64,000 nt of DNA from JBBDWR01 sp040902745 (GCA_040902745.1 JBBDWR010000019.1:18304-82303); one strand, 5' to 3'; counted from the first letter of the stretch, positions 33,739-43,718 are shown. Numbers and translations: made by a program. Notes: generated by a model from the letters alone, not told the origin.

Positions 33739-34952
33739 GAGGGTCTCCGGTCCAGGGCATCCGCAAGATCCTCGTCCGGACCGAGGCGCGCCGTGGCAAT
33801 ACCCGAGGAGATGAGCCCAGCTGTCAGGCGATCGACGCCCCGTGGATCCAGCAGCGGGGCCGACGGGGTTCCCCCGAACGCCGAGGCGTCGACGAGCACG
33901 ATCTCCGCCTCGGCCACGGCGGAACGCAGGGCGGACGCGGGTGCCACGAGCCGCTGTGCATCGTTGGCCCGCCACGTCGGAGCTGCCACGAACACCGCAC
34001 CGGCGTCGCGGAGCCGAGGCTGCAGCTGATGGAGCACGGCATCGAGCGTCAGTTGGCCACCCCGCTCGAGCTCGGCCAGCCATCGCAGCACGCGATGTGG
34101 ATCGGCGTCGTCGAGCATCGTCAGCCGACCGGAGGCCGCAGCCACGAGGCGCACGCTGGTCTGCTGCCGGAGCGCGGCGAGCGCGACGGACGCGGCGACG
34201 GCGCAGCACCGATCCAACGGCGTGTGCTCCTCGCCGATGTCGCCCAACGTGTCGATCACGATCACGAGGCGCGGACGTTGCTCCTCCTCGAACTCGCGCA
34301 CCATCACCGCACCGGTGCGCGCCGTCGATGCCCAGTGCACGTGGCGCATGTTGTCCCCCGGGCGCCACTCTCTTATGCCCAGGTACTCGGGGCCCGTTCC
34401 GCGCCGCGGCCGTGAGGCGATCGCGTGCTCGGTGGACGATGCCGGAGCGGCAACGGGCGGCGCGTGCAGTCGAACCCAAGCCGGAAGCACGGTCGTCGTG
34501 CTCTCCACCGACAGACGGCGCCGAACCCGCCCCACGCCGAACGGCGCCCCCGACGTCACGACTACGTCCGACACCGACTGGATGCCACGCCGGGCGGCGA
34601 TGCGGGAAGCGTCGAGCGTCACCCGCTCGGTCGGAGCGATCGATGCGACGAAGAGTCGGGTCGAGGCGAGATGTGCGTCCTCGAGTTCGACGAAGTACCG
34701 CATCCCTCTGCCACCGTTCTCTACGTCGAGACGTACCCGGACGGGGCGGCCTTGCGTCGCCTCCGAGGGCGCGCTCCGGGTGACGCGGATATCGCGAACC
34801 ATCCACCAGGGGAGTACCAGGCCGCTCAGCGCTGCGCCGAGCAGCAGCGCGGACAACACGAAGAGCCAGCCCGACTGCACGTTGGTTCCGATCAGGAACA
34901 GGAGCACGCTCCCGCCGACGAGTGCAGCGAACCGTTTCGTGGGCCTGGGCAT
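33726..34952 (-). CDS. DUF58 protein of a MoxR operon
   Basis: A 408-residue protein with two N-terminal membrane helices (about 8-50) and a C-terminal vWA-like DUF58 domain. The family motif is at about 215-235: GIREWRPGDNMRHVHWASTARTG. The strand LVIVIDTLGD corresponds to the vWA first strand, with a reduced metal site. Proteins of this type work with MoxR ATPases. ATG 34952 is four bases after the moxR stop; an upstream in-frame start would overlap that gene with no family support. Downstream it overlaps the transglutaminase-like gene. Confidence 0.88.
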   Translation of the reverse strand: MPRPTKRFAALVGGSVLLFLIGTNVQSGWLFVLSALLLGAALSGLVLPWWMVRDIRVTRSAPSEATQGRPVRVRLDVENGGRGMRYFVELEDAHLASTRLFVASIAPTERVTLDASRIAARRGIQSVSDVVVTSGAPFGVGRVRRRLSVESTTTVLPAWVRLHAPPVAAPASSTEHAIASRPRRGTGPEYLGIREWRPGDNMRHVHWASTARTGAVMVREFEEEQRPRLVIVIDTLGDIGEEHTPLDRCCAVAASVALAALRQQTSVRLVAAASGRLTMLDDADPHRVLRWLAELERGGQLTLDAVLHQLQPRLRDAGAVFVAAPTWRANDAQRLVAPASALRSAVAEAEIVLVDASAFGGTPSAPLLDPRGVDRLTAGLISSGIATARLGPDEDLADALDRRPSWAS

Positions 34953-34956
34953 CGCC

Positions 34957-35925
34957 TTAGGCGATCCCGGCCGCGCCGAGCGGCACGGGAACCTGGTCGA
35001 GCAGCTGGCGAACGAGATCACGTCCTGCAGCGATCGATTGCCCGTACCCCTTGGCCACCACCCGATGACCGAGGACCGACGACGCGAGCGACTTGACGTC
35101 GTCGGGAAGGACGTACGGACGACCGTCCCCGATCGCGCTCGCCTGGGCCGCGCGCGTCAACATCAGCATCGATCGAGGCGACGCACCCAGCGTCACCTCG
35201 GGATGCGACCGGGTCGCCTCAACCAAGGAGGCGACGTAGTCGATCACGAAGTCGTCGACGTGGACCGAACGGACCGCCGCCTGATGGTGCAGGATCTCCT
35301 CCGGCGTCAACACCTGGGGCAGCTCGGCGATCGGATGCGACGTCATCTGGCGCCGAACGATCTCTTTCGCCTGGCCGCGTTCCGGGTAGCTCACCTGCAC
35401 CGTCATCGTGAAGCGGTCCAGCTGCCCCTCGGGCAACGGGTACGTGCCGTGCTGCTCGAACGGATTTTCGGTCGCGACGAGCAAGAACGGCAGCGGCAGC
35501 GGGTGCGTGACGCCTTCGACCGTCGCCTGCCGTTCCTCCATCGGTTCCAACAGCGCTGACTGGGTGCGGGGAGTCGTCCGGTTGATCTCGTCGACGAGGA
35601 CGACGTTGGCGAACAGCGGTCCCGCGACGAAGTGGAACTCCCCTCGCCCCTGGTCGTAGACGGAGATCCCGGTCAGGTCCGAGGGGAGAAGGTCGGGGGT
35701 CGCCTGGACCCGGCTGAAGCTGCCGCCGATCGATCGTGCCAAAGCGCGCGCGAGCATCGTCTTTCCGACCCCCGGTACCCCCTCGAGCAGCAGGTTCCCC
35801 TCCGCGAAGAGACAGACGGCAGCAGCCCGGACGGCAGGCGTGCTCCCCGCGATCACACGCTCGATGTTGCCGACCAGGCGCTGGAACGCTGCAGTGGTCT
35901 CGTCCAGGCCGACGTCGCTGTGCAT
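34957..35925 (-). CDS. MoxR-family AAA+ ATPase
   Basis: Chaperone-like AAA+ ATPase of 322 residues that partners DUF58/vWA proteins, as known for the MoxR family. Walker A is LLLEGVPGVGKTMLA, Walker B is VVLVDEINRTTPRTQSALLE, sensor 1 is LLVATENPFEQHGTYPLPEGQLDRF (NPFE), and sensor 2 is GASPRSML. ATG 35925 begins MHSDVGLDET, the usual short N-terminus. First gene of the three-gene operon, with a four-base gap to the DUF58 gene. A 112-base region upstream separates it from the agmatinase-family gene. Confidence 0.93.
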   Translation of the reverse strand: MHSDVGLDETTAAFQRLVGNIERVIAGSTPAVRAAAVCLFAEGNLLLEGVPGVGKTMLARALARSIGGSFSRVQATPDLLPSDLTGISVYDQGRGEFHFVAGPLFANVVLVDEINRTTPRTQSALLEPMEERQATVEGVTHPLPLPFLLVATENPFEQHGTYPLPEGQLDRFTMTVQVSYPERGQAKEIVRRQMTSHPIAELPQVLTPEEILHHQAAVRSVHVDDFVIDYVASLVEATRSHPEVTLGASPRSMLMLTRAAQASAIGDGRPYVLPDDVKSLASSVLGHRVVAKGYGQSIAAGRDLVRQLLDQVPVPLGAAGIA

Positions 35926-36037
35926 TAAGGTCTCGTTGCAGTCATCGTCGGCGCCCGGAGGGGACTTGAGACGTGGGGCGCCGGGGGGTCCCGCGGGCCG
36001 ATCGGGGGAGCCAGATCCGCGTTCGGCCGCCGTTCGG

Positions 36038-37057
36038 CTAGGCCTTCTTCTTCGCGAGGGCGGAGATCGCCTCGAGCACGCACCGGTGGGCGACGGCGGC
36101 CGTGACATCGGCGTGATCGAATGGCGGGGAGACCTCGACGACGTCCATCCCGGCGAGATCGACCGCCCCGACGATCTGGCGCACGGCGCGCAGCATCTCC
36201 CTCGTGAGCATCCCGCCGGGTTCGGGCGTCCCCGTCCCCGGTGCCATCCCGGGATCGATCACGTCCACGTCGATCGAGAGGTAGATCAGATCAGGTCCGT
36301 CGAGCGCTTCGGCGATCGCGTCGGCGACCACGGCGTCTGCCCCTCGTTCCTCGATCTCGACCATGCGATGCCACCGCATGCCCTGTTCGCGCATCCAGTC
36401 GAAGGTCTCCTTCTCGGGCCAGTACCCGCGGAGTCCGACCTGAACGAAGTTGGAGCCCGCAACCCATCCCTCTTCGATCAACCGCCGCATCGGCGTGCCG
36501 TGCGAGACGAGGGATCCCCAGACCTCCCGCCCCGTGTCGGCGTGCGCGTCGAAATGTACGACCCCCACACGCCCGCGATCGTGCGCTCGAGCGACCGCCG
36601 CCGCGCTTGGGTAGGTGATCGAATGATCGCCGCCGAGCACGACCGGGATCGCACCCGTTCGCGCCACACGCAAGACCTTCTCGTGGATCACGCGGAGCCC
36701 GCGGCTCAGGCGGGATGGGACGACGGGCGCGTCTCCGGCATCCACGACATTGACTTTGGAGAAGACCTCGCCCTCGAGCTGGATCGACCACAGATCACCG
36801 GAGTGATAGGTCGCCTGACGGATCGCTCGCGGTCCGAACCGCGCTCCGGGACGGTTGGACGCGCCGTCGTCGAGCGGTGCGCCGACGATCGCCACCTCCG
36901 CGCCGCTCGCGGCCAGAGCCTCATCGGAGTCGCAGAGGGGTCGCTTCTGGAACGTGGTCGACCCCACGTAGCTCGGCAGGCCGTAGTCGTCGAACTCCGT
37001 GAACTCGTCGTCGCCGAATTCCTCGGCCCGGTCGATCCGGAACTCGCGATCGGTCAC
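36038..37057 (-). CDS. Agmatinase/arginase-family ureohydrolase
   Basis: Binuclear manganese (or nickel) ureohydrolase of 339 residues that would release urea from a guanidino compound. Metal motifs are complete: VVLGGDHSITYP, VVHFDAHADTG and YLSIDVDVIDPGMAPGTGTPEPGG. The N-terminal GAPLDDGASNRPGARFGPRAIR is that of agmatinase, guanidinobutyrase and related enzymes rather than true arginase. The exact substrate (agmatine, guanidinobutyrate, or even free guanidine) cannot be told. A TAGGGT box lies about 32 bases upstream. It follows the disulfide oxidoreductase gene on the same strand after a 75-base gap. Confidence 0.88.
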   Translation of the reverse strand: MTDREFRIDRAEEFGDDEFTEFDDYGLPSYVGSTTFQKRPLCDSDEALAASGAEVAIVGAPLDDGASNRPGARFGPRAIRQATYHSGDLWSIQLEGEVFSKVNVVDAGDAPVVPSRLSRGLRVIHEKVLRVARTGAIPVVLGGDHSITYPSAAAVARAHDRGRVGVVHFDAHADTGREVWGSLVSHGTPMRRLIEEGWVAGSNFVQVGLRGYWPEKETFDWMREQGMRWHRMVEIEERGADAVVADAIAEALDGPDLIYLSIDVDVIDPGMAPGTGTPEPGGMLTREMLRAVRQIVGAVDLAGMDVVEVSPPFDHADVTAAVAHRCVLEAISALAKKKA

Positions 37058-37132
37058 CAGCGCTCCCTCGTCTCGTGCCGCGTGACCCTAGCCGGACGAC
37101 GACGGGGGCACAACACGAGGCCGTGACGCGGC

Positions 37133-38485
37133 CTAGCCGAGTCGCTCGTTCGCGAGCTCGAACGCCGTCCCGAGCGCGCGAGAACCGGTCGGGAACGCGT
37201 GTATCGCGTCGGCGAGCACGGGGATCGGGATCTCGAGCTTGAGCGCAATCACGGCCTCGCCGGTGAACTCGGACGCTCCGGGCGCGGCCGCGAACACCCC
37301 GACGGGGACCTTGCGCTCGCGATCGACTACGACCGAGACATGGCCGCGGGAGCCTTCGGTGGCCTGACCGCGGGCGGTCGTCGTGAAATCGACCGTGACT
37401 TCGAACACGTCTATCCCCTCCTGCTGAGCCTCTTCGACCGTCTTGCCGACGGCGCCGGCGTCCGGATCGGTGAACGTGGCGCGCGGTACCGAAGACAGAT
37501 CGGCGGTGCACGGCCGGCCCGCTGCGTTGCGCCCGGCGATGCGACCCTCGTAGTAGGCGAGATGCGTGAACTGCGGGCCCCCTGCGCAGTCGCCCGCGAC
37601 GAAGACCGCGTTACCGATCGCCATCCGCTCGTCGGGATCGGCCGACCCCCCGTCGGTCAGGCGGGCGCCCGTCTCCTCCAGACCCAGTGCGCCGAGGTCG
37701 TCGCCCCTGCGGCCGACGGCAACGAGCAACTCGGCTCCCTCGACCACGACCCCGTCGGACAAGCTCACCTTGCGCCCGGCGCCACCGGACTCGACCTTCT
37801 GTGCGCGAACTCCCAGCCGCAGTTGGACCCCGTCTTCGGCGAGCTGTGCCCCCACCGCCTTGGAGGTCAGCGGGTGATCCCGGGAGAGGATGCGATCCGA
37901 GGCCTCAACGAGCGTGACCTTCGAGCCGAACCGCGCGAAGACCTGCGCGAGTTCGACGCCGATCGGCCCACCGCCGAGCACAACCAGGCTCGAGGGGAGC
38001 TCACGCGTCGTGGTGGCCTCACGACTGGTCCAGTACCCCGAGTCCGAGAGTCCTTCGAGCGGGGGAACGACGTTGCGCGAGCCGGTGGCGACGATCAGCG
38101 ATCGCCCTTCGAGGGTCCGAGGCGGCCCATCGGGCACCACCACCTCGATGCGACCGGGTCCCACGACACGGGCCGGGCCCCGGACAAGCTCGATCCCGAG
38201 GTCGGCGAAGTTCCGCGCGTGCCCGCTGTCGTCCTGGCGGTCGGTGCCCTCGCGACTGATCATCCAGTCGCGGCGGTCGGATGCGCGCTTCCACGGGTAG
38301 TCGGAGCCGAGCGCACGCCGATGTGCGGCGTCCAGCAGCGTCTTCGACGGCATGCACGCCCAGAACGGGCACTCACCGCCGAGCAACTCGCGCTCGACGA
38401 CCGCGACGCTCGCCCCTGCCTCGTTCGCGGCGGTGGCGGCCGACTCACCGGCCGAACCGCCACCGATCACCACCACGTCGTGCAT
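37133..38485 (-). CDS. Pyridine nucleotide-disulfide oxidoreductase (dihydrolipoamide dehydrogenase/mercuric reductase-like)
   Basis: FAD enzyme of 450 residues. The FAD motif VIGGGSAGESAA is at 6-17, the redox-active pair Cys39-x4-Cys44 is in GGECPFWACMPSK, the NAD motif is VVLGGGPIGVELA mid-protein, and FVAGDCAGGPQFTHLA is the second FAD contact. The C-terminal dimer region ends in AIHAFPTGSRAL, so the catalytic His-Pro-Thr element is present, but the Glu of the usual lipoamide dehydrogenase motif HAHPTxSE is replaced. The substrate is probably a small disulfide or quinone rather than lipoamide. ATG 38485 follows GGGAGGTG. Confidence 0.87.
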   Translation of the reverse strand: MHDVVVIGGGSAGESAATAANEAGASVAVVERELLGGECPFWACMPSKTLLDAAHRRALGSDYPWKRASDRRDWMISREGTDRQDDSGHARNFADLGIELVRGPARVVGPGRIEVVVPDGPPRTLEGRSLIVATGSRNVVPPLEGLSDSGYWTSREATTTRELPSSLVVLGGGPIGVELAQVFARFGSKVTLVEASDRILSRDHPLTSKAVGAQLAEDGVQLRLGVRAQKVESGGAGRKVSLSDGVVVEGAELLVAVGRRGDDLGALGLEETGARLTDGGSADPDERMAIGNAVFVAGDCAGGPQFTHLAYYEGRIAGRNAAGRPCTADLSSVPRATFTDPDAGAVGKTVEEAQQEGIDVFEVTVDFTTTARGQATEGSRGHVSVVVDRERKVPVGVFAAAPGASEFTGEAVIALKLEIPIPVLADAIHAFPTGSRALGTAFELANERLG

Positions 38486-38519
38486 CGGACACCTCCCGGA
38501 GAACGCAGCGCCCGAAACC

Positions 38520-39461
38520 CTACGAAGCGAGCTCCTTCTCCGTCAGGTAGTCGCTCGCCACATCCTCGACGTCCTCGCGGTCGTTCTGGATGCGATCGAC
38601 CATCGACACCATGTCCTCGTCCGTGAGCGAGGTCGTCACCGGGTCGAGGAGCGCCTGCAGTGCCGGCGACGACACGTCCTGACGGACGATCGGCGCGAAG
38701 TTGCCGACGGCGAGCATCTGCTTGTCGTCGGGCAGGATCACGAACCCCTTGTCGTCGATCGTCGGATCCAGGGAGAACAGCACTCCCACCTGGACCGCAC
38801 CGCTGTCGAGCGCTGCAACCGTCTTCGGTCCGCCGAAGTCCAGCTTGCGGATGTCGGCGAACTCGACCCCATACACCTTCTTGAGTCCCGGTTCGCAGAA
38901 GGGGTTCGTCGGGCAATCCGGCGGCGCCCCGAGCGAGAGGTCGGCCGCCGGTCCTGAGAGGGAGCTGAGGTTGCTGAGCGAGTACTGACCGATGACCTCC
39001 GGCGTCGCGACGAAGACGTTCGAGCTGTTGGCCGGGGAGATGCCGTAGATGTCCAACCCCTTGTCGGCCGCCTCGTCGGCCAGCCGCTGCGCGACTTCCT
39101 CTGGCGTCCCGCTAGCGTCCGCGCTCTCGTCGAAGGTGAGGAGTTCGGGCCCTGTGTACTCGGGCTTGAGGTCGATCTCCCCGCTCTCCAGCGCCGTGTT
39201 GCCGACGTCGCGGCTCTCGATGTCCAGCTCTCGCGTGACGTCGTAGCCGTTCTGTTCCAGCACCTGCGCGTACATCTCCGCCACGACCTGGTTCTCGGCG
39301 AAGGCGCCGGACACACCGATCGTGATGGCGGTCTGACCCTCGCCGGCGTCGCTGTTGTTCGGGTCCTCGTTCGCGTCGTCCCCACCCGACCCGCACGCGG
39401 CGGCGATCAACGCCAGCGCGAGCACGGTCGCCCCAAGGACGAACCTGCGGTGCTTCCGCAT
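38520..39461 (-). CDS. Osmoprotectant (glycine betaine/choline) ABC transporter binding lipoprotein
   Basis: Substrate-binding lipoprotein of the OpuBC/OsmX/ProX type, 313 residues. A signal peptide (basic MRKHRR, hydrophobic core) ends at a lipobox LIAAAC with lipidated Cys23. A Ser/Asp/Asn-rich linker (about 24-43) precedes the binding domain, which starts TAITIGVSGAFAENQVVAEMYAQ. A GGGGGAG ribosome site precedes ATG 39461. It is the last gene of the transporter set: ATPase, two permeases, this protein, all minus strand, with a 154-base gap after the second permease. The usual ligand is a quaternary amine. Confidence 0.9.
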   Translation of the reverse strand: MRKHRRFVLGATVLALALIAAACGSGGDDANEDPNNSDAGEGQTAITIGVSGAFAENQVVAEMYAQVLEQNGYDVTRELDIESRDVGNTALESGEIDLKPEYTGPELLTFDESADASGTPEEVAQRLADEAADKGLDIYGISPANSSNVFVATPEVIGQYSLSNLSSLSGPAADLSLGAPPDCPTNPFCEPGLKKVYGVEFADIRKLDFGGPKTVAALDSGAVQVGVLFSLDPTIDDKGFVILPDDKQMLAVGNFAPIVRQDVSSPALQALLDPVTTSLTDEDMVSMVDRIQNDREDVEDVASDYLTEKELAS

Positions 39462-39615
39462 GGGTACTCCCCCTCTTCTCAATGTCGCAGCCGGGGCGGT
39501 AGGCGCCGGCTTCGGACCCGCGAACCCTAGCAGCAGGCTGCGCGCCGGTGCCACCCACGGGCTCTCCGGAACCGACGGCCGCGGCCCGTAGTCCGTCGCT
39601 GCGTCGCAAGCCTCC

Positions 39616-40374
39616 TCACGCACCCGAAGGGTTCACCGGTGGATGCGACGGGGCAGGACCCGGTGGCACCATCGCGCGCCGACCGCGCCGACCCGACGAG
39701 CGCGTCCGAGGGGTCGTCATCCATGTGAGGAGCGAGAAGAGCAGCTCCGTGGCAACCGCGAGCCCCGCCACCAGGAGGGCGCCGGCGACCAGCTTGGGCG
39801 TGTCCTGTTGTGCGTAGCCGTCCACGATGTATCGGCCGAGCGTGCCACCCCCGATCAGCGCGGACAGGGTAGCCGTCGCGACGATCGTGACCGCTGCCAG
39901 CCGCAGGCCGGTCATGATCAGCGGGATCGCGAGGGGTACTTCGAGCCTCGCGAGGACCTGTCGACCGGTCATCCCCATCCCTCGAGCCGCCTCGACCGTG
40001 TCGGGATCGACCTGCTGGACACCGACGTAGGTGTTGACCAGGATCGAGGGGATCCCCAGCAGCGTGAGGGCGATGAATGTCGGCGCGAACCCGAACGCGT
40101 ACGCGGGCCAGTTGCTCACGAAGACCAGATACATCACCGACACGATCGCGAGGGAGGGGATCGCGCGTCCCATATTCGCGATCTGCACGGCGACGACCTG
40201 GCCTCGGCGGGTGTGCCCTACGACGAGTCCGACCGGTACCGCGATCAGGGCCGCAACGATCAAGGAGACCACCGACAGCTCGATGTGCTGAACGAGTCGC
40301 GCAAAAATGCCGTCCGGGCCGCTCCAGTGCTGTGGGTCGGCGATCCACCCGAAGCCCTCCGTCAGCTCGTTCAC
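39616..40374 (-). CDS. Osmoprotectant ABC transporter permease, second subunit
   Basis: Inner-membrane permease of 252 residues with about five helices and the BPD_transp_1 coupling loop VEAARGMGMTGRQVLARLEVPLAIPLIM (EAA motif). It resembles the OpuCB/OpuCD type. The GTG start at 40374 overlaps the stop of the first permease gene as GTGA, fixing the start and implying coupled translation. A hydrophilic proline/arginine-rich tail of about 35 residues follows the last helix; its function is unknown. Confidence 0.9.
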   Translation of the reverse strand: MNELTEGFGWIADPQHWSGPDGIFARLVQHIELSVVSLIVAALIAVPVGLVVGHTRRGQVVAVQIANMGRAIPSLAIVSVMYLVFVSNWPAYAFGFAPTFIALTLLGIPSILVNTYVGVQQVDPDTVEAARGMGMTGRQVLARLEVPLAIPLIMTGLRLAAVTIVATATLSALIGGGTLGRYIVDGYAQQDTPKLVAGALLVAGLAVATELLFSLLTWMTTPRTRSSGRRGRRAMVPPGPAPSHPPVNPSGA

Positions 40375-41048
40375 GTCGTGACCACCCGCATCCCTCGTGC
40401 CCACGGCGTGGTCAGACGCTGGATGCCGAGCAGACCGATGTCGGCGAGCAGCGCCAAGACGAGCGAGAGGAACGAGCCCAGCAGCAGCGGGGTCCAAAAG
40501 TCGGTCTCGAGTCCTTCGAAGATCAGCTGCCCGAACCCTCCCCGGCCGATCAGCCCCCCGATCGTCGCGAGCCCGATCGTGCTCACCGTGGCGATACGGA
40601 TCCCCGCGATGATCACCGGCGCGGCCATCGGCAGTTCCACGCGCCACAGCAGCTGACGCGAGGTGTAGCCCATCCCCGTCGCCGCCTCCTTGACGTCCTG
40701 TGGTACCCCGTCGAGTCCCGCGACGACGTTGCGGATCAGGATCAGCAGGCAGTACCCGGTCAACGGGATCACCACCGTCGTCAGGCTCAGCCCGGTGATC
40801 GGGATCAGGAACGCGATCGCCGCCAGACTCGGGATCGTGTAGAGGATCCCGCTGATCCACGTCACCGGCGGGTACAGACGCCGGTGACGCTGGGCGACGA
40901 TCGCGATCGGGAGCCCGATCAGCAGGGCGAGCCCGACGGCCGACACCGTGAGCACCACGTGCTGGAGCCCGTCGGCCGCGATCTCATCGAGATGGTCGGC
41001 GATCCAATCCCAGCGGATCAGTGGCTCTCCGCCCGCCTGCGCGATCAT
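40371..41048 (-). CDS. Osmoprotectant ABC transporter permease, first subunit
   Basis: Inner-membrane permease of 225 residues, paralogous to its downstream neighbour. The coupling loop is VKEAATGMGYTSRQLLWRVELPMAAP, with five or six membrane helices around it. Two different permeases plus an ATPase with a long C-terminal regulatory region is the OpuC/OsmU layout. The start ATG 41048 is 22 bases after the ATPase stop. The stop overlaps the next permease start by GTGA. Confidence 0.9.
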   Translation of the reverse strand: MIAQAGGEPLIRWDWIADHLDEIAADGLQHVVLTVSAVGLALLIGLPIAIVAQRHRRLYPPVTWISGILYTIPSLAAIAFLIPITGLSLTTVVIPLTGYCLLILIRNVVAGLDGVPQDVKEAATGMGYTSRQLLWRVELPMAAPVIIAGIRIATVSTIGLATIGGLIGRGGFGQLIFEGLETDFWTPLLLGSFLSLVLALLADIGLLGIQRLTTPWARGMRVVTT

Positions 41049-41070
41049 CGGTTCCGAACCGGTCGACGGA

Positions 41071-42210
41071 TCACGTCACGATCTCCTTCGAGATGTGCTC
41101 GAGGGTGAGGATGCCCCGGTAGTGCTGTCCCTCGGTGACGACGACCGCCACCTGTGTGCGGCTGGTCACGACCGAGTCCAAAGCGATGCGCAGCGAATCT
41201 TCGTCCGTGACGTAGGCGGAGAACCTGCGAGGTTGCACCTGCGACACGGTGGCAACCCCTTCGAGCTGCGATTCCTCGATCCAGCCGAGCAGCTCGTCGC
41301 CGTCCACGACACTCGCCCAGTCGCCCCCGAACGCTCGCATCACCCTGCGCGCCTCTTCGGCGGTCGTGCCGGGGGCCACGACGGGCCCCTCTTCGACCCC
41401 GATGTCCCCGACCTTGGTCAACGCGAGCCGCCTGAGGCCGCGTTCATACCCCAAGAACTCCTCGACGAACGGGTTCGCGGGTTCGCGCAGCATCCGCTCC
41501 GGGGGGGCGTACTGCTCGAGGACACCGCCCACGTTGAGCAGGGCGATCCGATCCGCGAGCTTGATCGCCTCGTCGATGTCGTGGGTGACGAACACGATCG
41601 TCTTGCGTAGCCGTTCCTGGATCGACAGGAACTCCTCCTGCAACCGGCCTCGGACGATCGGATCCACCGCCGCGAAGGGCTCATCCATCAACATCACGCC
41701 CGGGTCGGCTGCGAGTGCTCGCGCCACACCGACGCGCTGTCGCTGCCCGCCGCTGAGCTCACCCGGGTATCGAGCCAATAGATCGTCGTCGAGCTCGAAC
41801 AGCTCGGCCATCTCCTGCACCCGCGCGGCGATCCGTTTGGCGTCCCAACCAAGGAGGCGAGGCACCGTGCCGATGTTGTCCTCGATCGTTCGATGGGGCA
41901 GCAGCCCAACCGTCTGGATCACGTAGCCGATCCGCCGCCGCAGCTGCACCGGATCCTGTTCCAAGACGTTGGTGCCTTCGAGCAGGATCCGCCCGGACGT
42001 CGGCTCGATCAGCCGGTTGATCATCTTCAGGGTGGTCGTCTTGCCGCACCCCGACGGCCCGATCAGTGCAGTGATCTGGCCCGCATGGATGTCCAGGGAG
42101 AGGTTCCCCACCGCGTCGCGGTCCGCGTTCGGGAAGCGCTTCGCGACGTCGATCAGTGCGATCGCCGCATCGCCGCCTGCTGCCTCGGCCACTTCCGCTT
42201 GCCTCCCCAC
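41071..42210 (-). CDS. Osmoprotectant ABC transporter ATPase with CBS domains
   Basis: Cytoplasmic ATPase of 379 residues. Walker A is LIGPSGCGKTTTLKMINRL, the signature is ELSGGQRQRVGVARAL, Walker B is VMLMDEPFAAVDP, and the switch His is in FVTHDIDEA. Residues about 245-379 form a C-terminal CBS-like pair (AYVTDEDSLRIALDSVVTS, VVVTEGQHYRGILTLEHI), the osmosensing module of OpuCA-type ATPases. The GTG at 42210 starts the frame, with a TAGACT box about 23 bases upstream (42234-42239). First gene of the four-gene transporter set. Confidence 0.92.
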   Translation of the reverse strand: MGRQAEVAEAAGGDAAIALIDVAKRFPNADRDAVGNLSLDIHAGQITALIGPSGCGKTTTLKMINRLIEPTSGRILLEGTNVLEQDPVQLRRRIGYVIQTVGLLPHRTIEDNIGTVPRLLGWDAKRIAARVQEMAELFELDDDLLARYPGELSGGQRQRVGVARALAADPGVMLMDEPFAAVDPIVRGRLQEEFLSIQERLRKTIVFVTHDIDEAIKLADRIALLNVGGVLEQYAPPERMLREPANPFVEEFLGYERGLRRLALTKVGDIGVEEGPVVAPGTTAEEARRVMRAFGGDWASVVDGDELLGWIEESQLEGVATVSQVQPRRFSAYVTDEDSLRIALDSVVTSRTQVAVVVTEGQHYRGILTLEHISKEIVT

Positions 42211-42258
42211 GCCTCGGCGGCACTCCGGGCAGGAGTCTAGAGCGCCATCGGTCGATGT

Positions 42259-43706
42259 CTAGGTCGTCGGTTGCTGCGATCCGCGCGCGACCTTCGCTTC
42301 GCGCCGAACGATGTCGATCGCCTCCTCGATCCGATCCCGGTGTGTACGGAACGAGAGGATCGCCATCCTGAGCACGAAGGCGTCGTCGACGAGCGTGCTG
42401 GAAAGGAACACCCGTTCGGAGCCGTTGATCCGATCCAGGAACGCGCGACCGGCTTCGGACGGATCCCTGCCGCCATCGTGGGCCAGCCGGAACCCGACGA
42501 TCGACAGATCCGGCTTCCAGGGAACGTGCAGAAGAGGTTCCGCGGCCAGCGCCGCGTGCGCGAACTCCGCGAGGTCCAGCTTCTCGTCCAGGGCATCGCG
42601 GAACGCGGCGACCCCGTGCAACTGCAACGGCAGCCAGACGCGCAAGCCGCGGAAGTCTCGAGAAAGTTCCGGCGAGTACTCCGAGTAACTCGGGAGCACC
42701 TCTCCCCCGGCGACCAGATCCTGGAGATAGTCGGCCCCCGCCGTCGAGTGCGCCTGCCGCAGCAACGACGCGTCCCGAACGATCAACGAACCCGTGCCAT
42801 AGGGCAGGAACAACCCCTTGTGCGGGTCGAGGGTGATCGAGTCCGCGCGTTCGATCCCCTGCAATCGCGCCCGCCCCGTTCGGTGAGTTGGAAGAACCCG
42901 CCGTAGGCCGCGTCGACGTGCAGCCACAGGCGCTCGCGCTCGCACAGTTGGGCCACCGCCACGATCGGATCCACCGCGCCCGTGTTCGTCGTGCCCGCGT
43001 TCGCAACGACGCAGAACGGAGTCCGTCCCGCAGCCCGGTCTCGGCCGATCGCCTCCGCGAGCGCGTCCACGTTCAGGCGTAGCTCCGGCGTCACGGCGAC
43101 GCGGACGACGTTGGATCCGGGGAACCCGGCGATCTTCGCGGCCTTCGCGACGGACGCATGGGCTTGCTCGGACACGTAGATCGTGCCGCTGAGGAAGTCG
43201 GCGGGCAATCGCGCGGACCGCGCGGTGACGATCGCCGAGAGATTCGCCATCGACCCGCCCGTCGTCAGGATGCCGCCCGACGCGGGTCCGAGCCCGAACA
43301 GATCGCACAGCCAGCGGAGGACATCGGTCTCCATCTGCACGAAGACCGGGGCGGTGCTCGCAAGGTTCACGAACCGATTGACTCCCGACGCGAGGAACGT
43401 CGCCAGCGCTGCCGAGTACAGCCCACCGCCGGGGATGTAGGCGAGGTAGCCGGGACCCGCCGGCTCGAGCGCATGGGCTGCGCCCCGCGCGACATCGTTC
43501 AGCACCCCGGCGAAGGTTCTGCCTTCCTCCGGCGGGGAACCGTGGAGGGAAGCCGCCACCTCCAAGGCATCCTGCACAGCGCCGGCCGCCGACGCGTCGG
43601 GAAGGGAGTCGATGAATCGCGTGAGGTACTCGACCGCGGCTGCGCCCATCTCGCGCATCTGATCGGCCGACGGCTCCAAGCCGAACGCGCCCGTCGCCGT
43701 GGGCAC
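42259..43706 (-). pseudogene. PLP-dependent aromatic-L-amino-acid decarboxylase-like gene with a one-base frameshift
   Basis: Two overlapping frames together make one normal group II decarboxylase of about 480 residues. The first runs from GTG 43706 through GILTTGGSMANLSAIV and LHVDAAYGGFFQLTERG. The rest, RARLQGIERADSITLDPHKGLFLPYG with the PLP lysine, is in the other frame and runs to TGA-free sequence ending at 42259. The shift lies in a short G run (plus-strand CCCC at 42874-42877), where one missing base breaks the frame. It is either a genuine inactivating deletion or a sequencing error. The encoded family decarboxylates aromatic amino acids or related substrates. Confidence 0.8.
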
Positions 43707-43718
43707 GACCGAGCCGCC

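Noticed and set aside
37199..38626. 475-residue plus-strand frame
   Set aside because: It is antisense to the disulfide oxidoreductase, whose FAD, NAD and redox motifs are complete.
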